Assembly (NCBI RefSeq): GCF_018252635.1
Contig: NZ_JAGTXM010000007.1
Coordinates: forward strand, 92,513 to 156,512
DNA: 64,000 nucleotides
Source of the DNA: Citrobacter amalonaticus
GTDB taxonomy: Bacteria; Pseudomonadota; Gammaproteobacteria; Enterobacterales; Enterobacteriaceae
Reading direction: 5' to 3'
Each line of letters opens with the position of its first letter. Position 1 is the stretch's first letter. The notes beneath the pieces were generated by a model, which was not told the DNA's origin, ran no database searches, and saw nothing but the letters and a program-made list of their open reading frames with translations. The position numbers were made by a program, and so were the translations under genes. Shown here in pieces: positions 46,645 to 54,255 of this stretch.

Positions 46645-47337
46645 TTACTGTCCGTAATAGGCAGTCGCGCCATGTTTCCTTAAAAAATGCTTATCCAGCA
46701 GCGTTTGCTGCATGGCGGTGAGCTGGGGTTCCAGTTGCTGTGTGAACAAATTCATATAGGCGATTTCTTCCAGCACCACCGCGTTATGCACGGCGTTGGA
46801 CGGGTCTGTTCCCCACGCAAAAGGTCCGTGACTGTTTACCAGGACCGCAGGAATATCACGGGAAGAGATCCCTCGTTGTTGAAAAGTTTCAATAATCACC
46901 GTGCCGGTGTCGTATTCATAGCGTCCGTTGATTTCGTCATCCCGCATGGGGCGCGTACAAGGAATGGCGCCATAAAAGTAATCTGCGTGGGTGGTCCCCA
47001 GCGGCATTAAATCTTTCCCCGCCTGTGACCAGATGGTGGCGTGGCGAGAATGGGTATGAACGATACCGCCAATATCAGGAAAGGCCTGGTACAGCGCCAG
47101 GTGAGTATCCGTATCAGACGAGGGTTTTTTATTTCCTTCAACCACTCTCCCGCTGTGTATATCAATGACGACCATATCATCCAGACTCATGTCGTTATAG
47201 TCGACTCCCGAGGGTTTGATAACCATGAGTCCTTTTTCACGATCGATACCGCTGACATTACCCCAGGTAAAAGTGACCAGTTGGTGAACTGGCAGGGATA
47301 AATTAGCGTCAAGCACATTTTGTTTCAGTGTATTCAT
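46645..47337 (-). CDS. L-ribulose-5-phosphate 4-epimerase (AraD/UlaF/SgbE family)
   Basis: The enzyme converts L-ribulose-5-phosphate to D-xylulose-5-phosphate by a retro-aldol mechanism in the cytosol. The 230-aa protein is a class II aldolase/epimerase with zinc ligands D75 (SSDTDTH), H94 and H96 (VHTHSRHA) and H170 (NSHGPFAWG). The catalytic Asp119 (HADYFYG) and C-terminal Tyr228 (AYYGQ) are also present. It is about as close to AraD as to UlaF/SgbE, so I give no symbol. The ATG at 47335-47337 follows CAGGAG. It is divergent from the DeoR regulator and supplies the final step of the pathway encoded on the other strand. It is the only gene of its transcript. Confidence 0.94.
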   Translation of the reverse strand: MNTLKQNVLDANLSLPVHQLVTFTWGNVSGIDREKGLMVIKPSGVDYNDMSLDDMVVIDIHSGRVVEGNKKPSSDTDTHLALYQAFPDIGGIVHTHSRHATIWSQAGKDLMPLGTTHADYFYGAIPCTRPMRDDEINGRYEYDTGTVIIETFQQRGISSRDIPAVLVNSHGPFAWGTDPSNAVHNAVVLEEIAYMNLFTQQLEPQLTAMQQTLLDKHFLRKHGATAYYGQ

Positions 47338-47782
47338 TCTGTACTCCTGAATTATCCTTTTTAATGTTTAAAGAAAGCGGAGGTGTACGCGTTCATTAAT
47401 TTGTTTATAACGAAGTAATGGTAATTTAAATTACGCCGAATAAATAAGATGTAAAATACAGACCGTTGATAAAGGAGAATAAAACAGCGAAAATGGTCAA
47501 ATTCGGAACTATTCGGGCATAAATTACACTTGCCTGTATGCCCGTTAATGCCCGATGAGGGGCTTTGTTGTGGGATTATGAAAACAAAAGAGGCGTAATA
47601 TGTGATTTATATCGCTTTATTTTGCTTGTTGTTGTTTTTGTTGCATAAGGCTAAGTGGGTTGTATCACATCGCTGGTTGTGTGTTATTCCTGGAAAACGA
47701 ACCTTGACACGACTCACTTTAATTCACGGTAAAAGGCCTGATTATATAGTCATGATGAAAGCTGTTGTTGCGAGTCGATATT
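47338..47782. promoter_or_regulatory. Divergent 4-epimerase / DeoR intergenic region
   Basis: These 445 bases are AT-rich and hold no convincing gene. Besides the phased repeats at 47501-47554, nothing specific is recognised in the 47555-47782 half leading to the regulator. A GTG-initiated 67-codon frame at 47602-47805 lacks a ribosome binding site and overlaps the regulator. Confidence 0.5.
47501..47554. promoter_or_regulatory. Phased repeats, candidate operator of the pentose locus
   Basis: ATTCGG occurs at 47501-47506 and again 10 bp later at 47511-47516, where it runs into CGGGCAT (47514-47520). After a short spacer the inverted form ATGCCCG occurs at 47538-47544 and again 10 bp later at 47548-47554. 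The one-turn spacing and the mirrored layout resemble a cooperative operator, presumably for the adjacent DeoR regulator. Confidence 0.5.
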
Positions 47783-48595
47783 ATGCTGCAGGCAGAACGT
47801 TATAAAATGATTTGTGCTCATGTTCAGAAGCAAGGAGCAGTGCGCGTTACGGAACTGTCGCAATTATGTCAAGTATCGCAGGAAACGATTCGTCGGGATC
47901 TGACAAAACTGGAAAAAAATAAGAAACTGACCCGCAGCTTTGGGGGCGCTGTCTCTCTGGATGTTCCGGATATTACGTCGGTTGCGCTTGACGATAATAC
48001 CTGGCAGGTAAGCAGTGTCGATCGCGCAGAGTCATTTCGTAAGCGCACAGAAGAACATCCTGATAGTAAAGCTAAAATCGCCAAAGCAGCACTGCAGTTT
48101 ATTCATCCTGGCGACTGTATTTTAATGGATAACAGTAGTACCTGTTGGTTCCTGGCCCGACAAATTCCGGATATTGATATTACCGTTGTGACCAATTCGC
48201 TTCGTATTATTCAGGCGCTGGCTTGCCGGGATAAGGTCCGTATTATTGGCGTAGGTGGAGAATATTCTGAACGTCATGACGATTTCCATGGTCCCGTTGC
48301 GGAGAGCGCCATCAGGAACTTTCAGATTAACAGTTTCTTTTTTTCCTGTCAGGGACTGAATCTGGAAAATGGGATCCGTGATGGTAGTGAAATAAATGCC
48401 AGACTGAAGCAGGTTATGCTCCAGGTTTCGGCAAAAAAAATATTGATGGTTGACTCCAGTAAGTTCGAACAGTTTGCCTTTAGTAAAATATGTATGCTGG
48501 ACGAAATTGATATTATGGTCACCGACAGTTGCCCTGACGAGCGCTACCGAAGTTTGCATCCACAATTAAATGTTGTCGAAATTAATAAGTCATAG
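47783..48595 (+). CDS. DeoR-family transcriptional regulator of the pentose locus
   Basis: The 270-aa protein has the N-terminal DeoR HTH (VTELSQLCQVSQETIRRDLTKLEKNKKL, then SFGGAV). The C-terminal sugar-phosphate sensing domain has ISOCOT-fold motifs (DSKAKIAKAAL, DCILMDNSSTCWFLA, ITVVTNSLRI, SSKFEQFAFSKI). It starts at ATG 47783 (MLQAERYKMICAHVQ), preceded by only a weak Shine-Dalgarno; six upstream codons are open. It lies between the divergent 4-epimerase and the ABC transporter genes and most likely represses both until a phosphorylated pentose accumulates. This is inferred from family behaviour and position. Confidence 0.9.
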   Translation: MLQAERYKMICAHVQKQGAVRVTELSQLCQVSQETIRRDLTKLEKNKKLTRSFGGAVSLDVPDITSVALDDNTWQVSSVDRAESFRKRTEEHPDSKAKIAKAALQFIHPGDCILMDNSSTCWFLARQIPDIDITVVTNSLRIIQALACRDKVRIIGVGGEYSERHDDFHGPVAESAIRNFQINSFFFSCQGLNLENGIRDGSEINARLKQVMLQVSAKKILMVDSSKFEQFAFSKICMLDEIDIMVTDSCPDERYRSLHPQLNVVEINKS

Positions 48596-48609
48596 ATGTA
48601 AATCGTTTA

Positions 48610-48642
48610 CTAAATAATTGAGGTCACCTCCTGATTATTTAG
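48610..48642 (+). terminator. Hairpin between the DeoR gene and the ABC operon
   Basis: CTAAATAAT (48610-48618) and ATTATTTAG (48634-48642) are exact complements enclosing an inner GAGG/CCTC stem. The hairpin is 15 nt past the regulator stop codon. It may end the regulator's transcript or limit read-through into the binding-protein gene. No T tract follows. Confidence 0.5.
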
Positions 48643-48737
48643 CCAATGCCAGAGAAAAGTCGAAATGAATAAAAGGTCAGGCTGATATTTTTATCGGGCT
48701 TTCCTGACATATAACACTATTTCTTAAGGAAATTGCG
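48643..48737 (+). promoter_or_regulatory. Leader/promoter region of the sugar ABC operon
   Basis: The 95 bases before the binding-protein gene include an inverted repeat AAAGGTCAGGC (48674) / GCTTTCCTGACA (48701). The ribosome binding site TTAAGGAAATTGCG leads to the ATG. A TGACATATAACACTAT segment (48705-48720) could be a promoter -10 region. Confidence 0.4.
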
Positions 48738-49742
48738 ATGAAAAACTTACTCTTACCCTGCCTGATTACGGCTGTTTTAACGTCCACTGTGGCCTGGGCG
48801 GAACAACCCGCCACACCCCAAAAAGCAAACAAACCTTTTACGATGGGAGTCGTGGTCAAAGTTGGAGGCATTCCGTGGTTTAACGTAATGGAACAAGGCA
48901 TTAAGGACGAAGGAAAAGCATTGGGCGTGAATGCCTGGCAAGTCGGGCCAACCACCGCGGATCCGGCTGAGCAGGTCCGCGCCATTGAAGATTTAATTGC
49001 CAAAAAGGTCGATGTGATTGGTGTGGTGCCAAATGATGCAAAAGTGCTGGAACCAGTGCTCAAGCGCGCTCAGGAAGCAGGTATCAAGGTCATTACTCAT
49101 GAGTCGCCGAACCAGGCCAACGCGGACTGGGATTTTGAACTGTTGAATACCCAAACAATGGGTGCCAACCATATGAAAGATATGGCGAAATGTATGGGAG
49201 AAGAAGGTAAGTACGCCATGTTTGTAGGCAGCCTGACCGTTCCTCTGGTCAATGACTGGGCCGACGCCGCGATTGCATATCAAAAAGAACATTACCCCAA
49301 AATGACACTGGTGGAGGATCGTTTTGGCGTGGCGGAGTCCGTGGATGACTCGATGCGTACTGCCAACGACCTGATGTCCAAGTATAAAGATCTCAAGGGC
49401 ATTATGTCGTTTGGCTCTCAAGGCCCGATCGGCGCTGGCCGCGCAATTGATAAGCGCAAGAAAAACGATGCAATTTGCGTATTTGGTACGTTCACGCCAG
49501 GTCAGGGAATTAAGTTGCTGGAAAAAGGGGCCATTGACGGCGGCTATATTTCTAACCCGATGACAGCAGGTAAAGTGTTTGTCCAGGTTGCGACAGCAAT
49601 GATGAACGGCGAACCAATCAAAGATGGCGTAAAACTCGGCGATATGGGGGAAATTAGCGTGCAGAATAACACTATTCTGAGCGATAACCCGGAAAAACTC
49701 GATCCTGAAAACACCCGGCGTTTAGTGAAATTAGGTTTGTAA
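48738..49742 (+). CDS. Periplasmic sugar-binding protein of an ABC transporter (LsrB/RhaS-type, CUT2)
   Basis: The 334-aa protein has a Sec signal peptide (MKNLLLPCLITAVLTSTVAWA, then EQPATP). The mature part has the two-lobed type I binding fold: FTMGVVVKVGGIPWFNVMEQ at the start of lobe one, DVIGVVPNDAKVLEPVL, and AICVFGTFTPGQGIKLLEKG in lobe two. No lipobox is present despite Cys8, so it is soluble. Overall pattern is nearest the AI-2/rhamnose branch of simple-sugar binding proteins, but the downstream enzymes point to a pentulose ligand. It is first gene of the operon; the ATPase gene follows after 62 nt. Confidence 0.93.
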   Translation: MKNLLLPCLITAVLTSTVAWAEQPATPQKANKPFTMGVVVKVGGIPWFNVMEQGIKDEGKALGVNAWQVGPTTADPAEQVRAIEDLIAKKVDVIGVVPNDAKVLEPVLKRAQEAGIKVITHESPNQANADWDFELLNTQTMGANHMKDMAKCMGEEGKYAMFVGSLTVPLVNDWADAAIAYQKEHYPKMTLVEDRFGVAESVDDSMRTANDLMSKYKDLKGIMSFGSQGPIGAGRAIDKRKKNDAICVFGTFTPGQGIKLLEKGAIDGGYISNPMTAGKVFVQVATAMMNGEPIKDGVKLGDMGEISVQNNTILSDNPEKLDPENTRRLVKLGL

Positions 49743-49804
49743 TGTGTTTGCACCGCCGGGCCGTCGCTGGCCCGGTCATCCTTTAGTCGTTCAGGAGCAG
49801 CAAG

Positions 49805-51319
49805 ATGCCTCATAGTGCAGAGCGAAAGATGGGTGAGCCGTTAGTGACATTGAAATCACTGACTAAAAGCTTTGGCGGCCATCAGGCATTAAAAAATATT
49901 GATCTCACGTTAAACAAAGGCGAAGTCCACTGCCTGGCGGGGGCGAATGGGTGCGGTAAAAGTACGTTAATAAAAACATTAAGCGGTGTGTATACCCCGG
50001 ATACCGGCAGCGAAATTATTATTGATGATAAATCCTGGTCCAGACTTTCACCGGATAAAGCGCGCGAATTAGGCATTCAGGTGATTTACCAGGATCTCTC
50101 CTTATTCCCTAATCTGACGGTAGCGGAAAATATTGCCTTTGAATACAACCTGAAAGGTTATTTGCGTTGGCACAGGAAATATTATCTGAAAGCGGTATCG
50201 CAGAAAATAATCCAGGAATTGAATTTTAATCTTGATGTGGATGCGCTGGTTCAGCATTTGCCTATTGCCCAACGCCAGCAGGTGGCGATTTGCCGTGCGC
50301 TGGTTGCGGAAGCGCGGCTGGTTATTATGGATGAACCCACAGCGTCACTGACTCGCACTGAAGTTAACCAGCTTTTACGCACGGTGAATTATCTTCGCGA
50401 GAAAAATATTACGGTGGTTTTTGTCAGCCATCGTCTGGATGAAGTGAAAGAAATTTCCGACCGAATTACGGTTATTCGTGACGGCGAGATTGTCGGTACC
50501 TGGGCTGCAGATTTACTGTCGCCGGGGAGGATTACAGAACTGATGACTGGCAAAACCATCGTTCATCAGAAAAAGTTACCGAATAGCATTGGTGGAAAAG
50601 TCGTTCTTGAATTGAATCATTTAAGCCGGAAAGGACAATTTGACGATATTTCTTTCCAGCTTCATCAGGGCGAAGTATTGGGATTATGTGGTTTATTAGG
50701 TTCCGGGAGAACTGAACTGGCATTGAGTCTTTTTGGTATTACCCATCCGGATAGCGGTGATATTTATCTGGAGGGGAAAAAAGTAGTGATTGATGATAAT
50801 ACGCAAGCCGTAAAGCTGGGCATTGCCTATGTCTCTGAAGATCGTCTGACACTGGGCGCTGTTTTGCCGCAGTCGGTCAGTGACAATATGGTGCTCTCAA
50901 TCCTCGAACGGTTAAAAACACCGTGGCAGTGCATTGATGAAAAGCGTCAGGCGACACTTGTTAAGGAGTGGATTCAGGATCTGGATATTAAAGTCACCGA
51001 TCCGGATAACCCTCTGTCTACCCTTTCTGGTGGTAATCAGCAAAAGGTGGTGTTGGCGAAATGGATTTTAACGCGTCCGAAAGTCCTGATTCTCGATGCG
51101 CCAACCGTGGGTGTAGACATTGGCGCCAAAGACAGCATTTATCAGCTTATTCATCGACTTTCCGGTGTGGGTATTTCTGTATTGCTGATTACCGATGAAG
51201 CGTCAGAAGCGTATTACAACTGCGATCGTATTTTTCATATGCAGCGTGGAAGGATTATTAATGAACTGCTGCCTTCTGGTTATACCGAACAGCAACTCGC
51301 GGAGGTGATTAATGGCTAG
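49805..51319 (+). CDS. Sugar ABC transporter ATPase, double NBD (CUT2 type)
   Basis: The 504-aa protein contains two fused nucleotide-binding domains, as in RbsA, MglA and LsrA. NBD1 has Walker A GANGCGKST, signature region LPIAQRQQVAICRAL and Walker B LVIMDEPTAS. NBD2 has the degenerate P-loop GLLGSGRTE usual for the family and signature LSGGNQQKV. Its Walker B reads VLILDAPTVGVD: the catalytic Glu is replaced by Ala432. NBD2 therefore probably cannot hydrolyse ATP and NBD1 does the work. The start at 49805 follows AGGAG. The end overlaps the first permease gene by 8 nt. Confidence 0.95.
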   Translation: MPHSAERKMGEPLVTLKSLTKSFGGHQALKNIDLTLNKGEVHCLAGANGCGKSTLIKTLSGVYTPDTGSEIIIDDKSWSRLSPDKARELGIQVIYQDLSLFPNLTVAENIAFEYNLKGYLRWHRKYYLKAVSQKIIQELNFNLDVDALVQHLPIAQRQQVAICRALVAEARLVIMDEPTASLTRTEVNQLLRTVNYLREKNITVVFVSHRLDEVKEISDRITVIRDGEIVGTWAADLLSPGRITELMTGKTIVHQKKLPNSIGGKVVLELNHLSRKGQFDDISFQLHQGEVLGLCGLLGSGRTELALSLFGITHPDSGDIYLEGKKVVIDDNTQAVKLGIAYVSEDRLTLGAVLPQSVSDNMVLSILERLKTPWQCIDEKRQATLVKEWIQDLDIKVTDPDNPLSTLSGGNQQKVVLAKWILTRPKVLILDAPTVGVDIGAKDSIYQLIHRLSGVGISVLLITDEASEAYYNCDRIFHMQRGRIINELLPSGYTEQQLAEVING

Positions 51320-52304
51320 TAGATTGCAACTCCGGTTTCCACGTTCGGTTGAAGGTTGGCTGGGGTGGGTCATTGTTCTGATGCTGGTGTTTTTTTCTCT
51401 GATGAGCGATGAGTTCCTGTCGATTCAGAATCTGCTGGATTTGACCGAAAGCTATGCCGTCACGGGCATTTTTGCTCTCGGCTTGTTTGTCGTCCTGGTG
51501 ACCGGCGGCATTGATATTTCATTTGCCGCCGTCGCTTCCGTCGTGCAGTACGTAGTGGCGTCGTTGCTGCTCAATGGAATGATTGCCAACCCCTTGTTAT
51601 GTCTTGGGCTGGCGATCGCGCTGGGCGTGATATTCGGTCTGATTAACGCTGTGCTCATTTATTACCTCAATGTAGTTTCCATCATTATCACGATCAGTAT
51701 GCAGTCACTGCTGTTCGGCATGTTGATGTGGCTGACGAACGGCCACAGCATTTACGACTTACCCGACTGGTGGGTGACGCAGCGATCCCTTGTTAGCTTT
51801 GGGTTTGAAGAGGAAACATATCAGATTGGATTGCCGCTGGCGGTCATGTTGGGCATGGCCTGCGTCACCTGGATAGTCATGAATAAAACGCATATTGGAC
51901 GCCAGCTTTATGCCGTGGGGGGCAGTACGGAGTCAGCGCGGCGAATCGGTATCCGGGTCTCACTGATTTATTTGTTCGCCTATGGCTATCTTGGTGCGGC
52001 GGCGGCGATTGGTGGAATGCTTCAGGCGTATCGTATGAGCGAGGTCGTTCCCAATGCGTTAGTCGGAGGGGAGTTGGATGTTCTGGCGGCGGCGGTGCTG
52101 GGTGGCGCGAGCTTATCCGGTGGGCGCGGTTCAGTGATTGGCACGCTGATGGGGGTGTTCCTTATCGGTATTCTCAAAAATGGTCTCAATCTGATCGGTG
52201 TGTCCAGCTACTTCGTCAATATCGTCATTGGGGTGGTCATTGTCTCGGCGATCTGCGTCACCCATTACAAAAAACGTAAAGAAACGGACGTTGGTTTCGT
52301 CTGA
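51312..52304 (+). CDS. Sugar ABC transporter permease 1
   Basis: The 330-aa inner-membrane protein has eight to ten helices and the CUT2 permease motifs LVTGGIDISFAAVAS (about residues 61-75) and GGELDVLAAAVLGGASLSGGRGS (about 245-268), which interact with the ATPase. It starts within the end of the ATPase gene (8-nt overlap), implying translational coupling. Permease 2 follows after 13 nt, so the channel is a heterodimer, like RhaP/RhaQ or LsrC/LsrD. Confidence 0.95.
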   Translation: MASRLQLRFPRSVEGWLGWVIVLMLVFFSLMSDEFLSIQNLLDLTESYAVTGIFALGLFVVLVTGGIDISFAAVASVVQYVVASLLLNGMIANPLLCLGLAIALGVIFGLINAVLIYYLNVVSIIITISMQSLLFGMLMWLTNGHSIYDLPDWWVTQRSLVSFGFEEETYQIGLPLAVMLGMACVTWIVMNKTHIGRQLYAVGGSTESARRIGIRVSLIYLFAYGYLGAAAAIGGMLQAYRMSEVVPNALVGGELDVLAAAVLGGASLSGGRGSVIGTLMGVFLIGILKNGLNLIGVSSYFVNIVIGVVIVSAICVTHYKKRKETDVGFV

Positions 52305-52317
52305 CAGGGGGCTTGAA

Positions 52318-53364
52318 ATGAAAAAAACGGTATTTTTACCCATCGATGGCACCAGCTCCGGTTTATTGGCGATCTGTTTTCTGTCGGTGGTGGCATTCAG
52401 TCTGGCGATGCCCGGACGGTTTTTTACCGATAATACGTTTCTGAGTATTGCCTTCCAGTTACCGGAACTCGGGCTGCTCACCTTCGCGATGTTTGTTCCC
52501 ATGTTGAGCGGCGGGTTGAATCTGGCCATTATCGGTACCGCGAATCTGACCAGTCTGTTTATGGCCTGGCTGTTAATCCAGTTTGTACCGGCGGACGCCT
52601 CTGCGGCCTCGCAGCTAGGGTGGCTTTTTCTGGCGTTACTGGGAGCGATGATGATTGCCATCGCCATTGGTGCCATGACGGGGTTGATTATTTCGCGGGT
52701 CGGGGCTCACCCGATTTTGGTTACGCTGGGCAGCATGACAATCATCAGCGGTATCGGGATTTATCTCACGAAGGGGGCTGCGCTCAGTGGAATGCCGCCT
52801 ATTGTCCGCAGTATTGGATCGCAAGTGATTTATGGCATTCCGGTGCCTATGGTGATCTTTATCGTCACGACGATCATGCTGGCGCTGTTCCTCGGAAAAA
52901 CCCGCACCGGGAAAGTGATCTACATGTGCGGCAGCAATATCAATGCGACCTGGTTTAGCGGTATTCGGACTGACCGGGTACTGATTGCGATTTATGCCCT
53001 CTCCAGTTTGCTTTGCGTACTGGCCGGGCTCATTATGCTGGCCCGCTTTAACTCTGCGCGTATGGGTTATGGTGATTCTTATCTCTTACTGACCGTGCTG
53101 GCGATTGTACTGGGCGGCACCGATCCGTTCGGTGGCGTCGGAAAAGTCGGTCATGTCTTTTGCGCACTGTTGGTGCTCCAGGTGATCGCCACCGGATTAA
53201 GCCTGTCTGGACTCAGTCTGCATTTCAATCTGGCCGTTTGGGGGATGACATTGATCGCCGCCCTGGCATTCAAATTCTTTAAACAGAAATGGCAGGCGCG
53301 ACGTGCCATGAATAACAGCCGGAAAGCCTTTCAACAACAACTGGCCACTCGCGAGGGAAGATAA
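52318..53364 (+). CDS. Sugar ABC transporter permease 2
   Basis: The 348-aa membrane protein is the partner of permease 1. It has the conserved MLSGGLNLAIIGTANLTSL segment and the late loop LAIVLGGTDPFGGVGKVG of CUT2 permeases. I choose ATG 52318 (MKKTVFLPIDGTSSG), which follows AGGGGG. A 40-codon upstream extension overlaps permease 1 and is not permease-like. Its stop codon overlaps the ATG of the 3-epimerase (TAATG). Confidence 0.94.
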   Translation: MKKTVFLPIDGTSSGLLAICFLSVVAFSLAMPGRFFTDNTFLSIAFQLPELGLLTFAMFVPMLSGGLNLAIIGTANLTSLFMAWLLIQFVPADASAASQLGWLFLALLGAMMIAIAIGAMTGLIISRVGAHPILVTLGSMTIISGIGIYLTKGAALSGMPPIVRSIGSQVIYGIPVPMVIFIVTTIMLALFLGKTRTGKVIYMCGSNINATWFSGIRTDRVLIAIYALSSLLCVLAGLIMLARFNSARMGYGDSYLLLTVLAIVLGGTDPFGGVGKVGHVFCALLVLQVIATGLSLSGLSLHFNLAVWGMTLIAALAFKFFKQKWQARRAMNNSRKAFQQQLATREGR

Positions 53365-54245
53365 TGCGTAGCCATCCATTAGGTATTTATGAAAAGGCGC
53401 TCCCCAGGAACACCAGTTGGGTAGAAAAACTGGCACTGGCGAAATCATGCGGTTTCGATTTTGTTGAGATGTCAGTGGATGAAAGTGAGGAGCGTCTGGC
53501 CCGTCTGGACTGGTCGCTTGACGAACGCATGGAGATCATCAGCGCGATTCAAAAAACAGGGGTACGTATTCCGACGTTGTGTTTATCCGCTCATCGTCGA
53601 TTCCCGTTCGGCAGCCACGATAGCGATATTCGCCAGCAAGCGCGGGCGATCATGCAAAAAGCATTGAGGCTGGCGCAGGACCTGGGAATTCGAACTATCC
53701 AGCTTGCCGGATACGACGTTTACTATGAACCGCAGAATGACGATACCATCGCCTTATTTGAAGCGGCGATGGGCTGGGTGGCAGAGCAGGCTGCGGCTGC
53801 GCAAGTGATGTGTGCGGTGGAAATTATGGATACGCCCTTTATCAATTCCATCAGTAAATGGAAAGTGCTGGATGCAAAAATCAATTCTCCGTGGTTTACC
53901 GTGTATCCGGACGTTGGCAATCTCACCGCATGGGGTAATGAACTGGAGAGTGAGCTGGCGAAAGGCATTGACCGGATTGCGGCTATCCATCTTAAAGATA
54001 CGTTTCCGGTGACGCCCGAGTCTCCCGGTCAATTCCGCGATGTCCCCTTTGGTGAGGGCTGTGTGGACTTCGTGAAGTTATTCAGAATATTACGCCGACT
54101 GAATTACCGTGGCACGTTCCTGATTGAAATGTGGACAGAAAAATCTACCGAACCGTTACTGGAAATTATTCACGCGCGCCAGTGGATTGAAAATAAGATG
54201 CAGGCGGCGGGATGGTATGACGATCGGTCGCTTATCACAGGATAG
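53364..54245 (+). CDS. L-ribulose-5-phosphate 3-epimerase (UlaE/SgbU family)
   Basis: This TIM-barrel epimerase interconverts L-xylulose-5-phosphate and L-ribulose-5-phosphate. The 293-aa sequence follows UlaE/SgbU closely: LGIYEKALP at the start, FDFVEMSVDES, CLSAHRRFPFGS and LAGYDVYY. The metal and catalytic residues E153 (AVEIMD), D183 (YPDVGNL), H209 (AIHLKD) and E255 (LIEMW) are all kept. Its start overlaps the permease 2 stop codon by one base, and the kinase begins 10 nt after its end. It links the product of the kinase to the divergent 4-epimerase. Confidence 0.95.
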   Translation: MRSHPLGIYEKALPRNTSWVEKLALAKSCGFDFVEMSVDESEERLARLDWSLDERMEIISAIQKTGVRIPTLCLSAHRRFPFGSHDSDIRQQARAIMQKALRLAQDLGIRTIQLAGYDVYYEPQNDDTIALFEAAMGWVAEQAAAAQVMCAVEIMDTPFINSISKWKVLDAKINSPWFTVYPDVGNLTAWGNELESELAKGIDRIAAIHLKDTFPVTPESPGQFRDVPFGEGCVDFVKLFRILRRLNYRGTFLIEMWTEKSTEPLLEIIHARQWIENKMQAAGWYDDRSLITG

Positions 54246-54255
54246 AGAGAAGACA

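Noticed and set aside
47602-47805. GTG-initiated 67-codon frame with a hydrophobic start upstream of the DeoR gene
   Set aside because: It has no ribosome binding site, it overlaps the regulator start out of frame, and the predicted protein is low in information. It looks like chance in an AT-rich control region.
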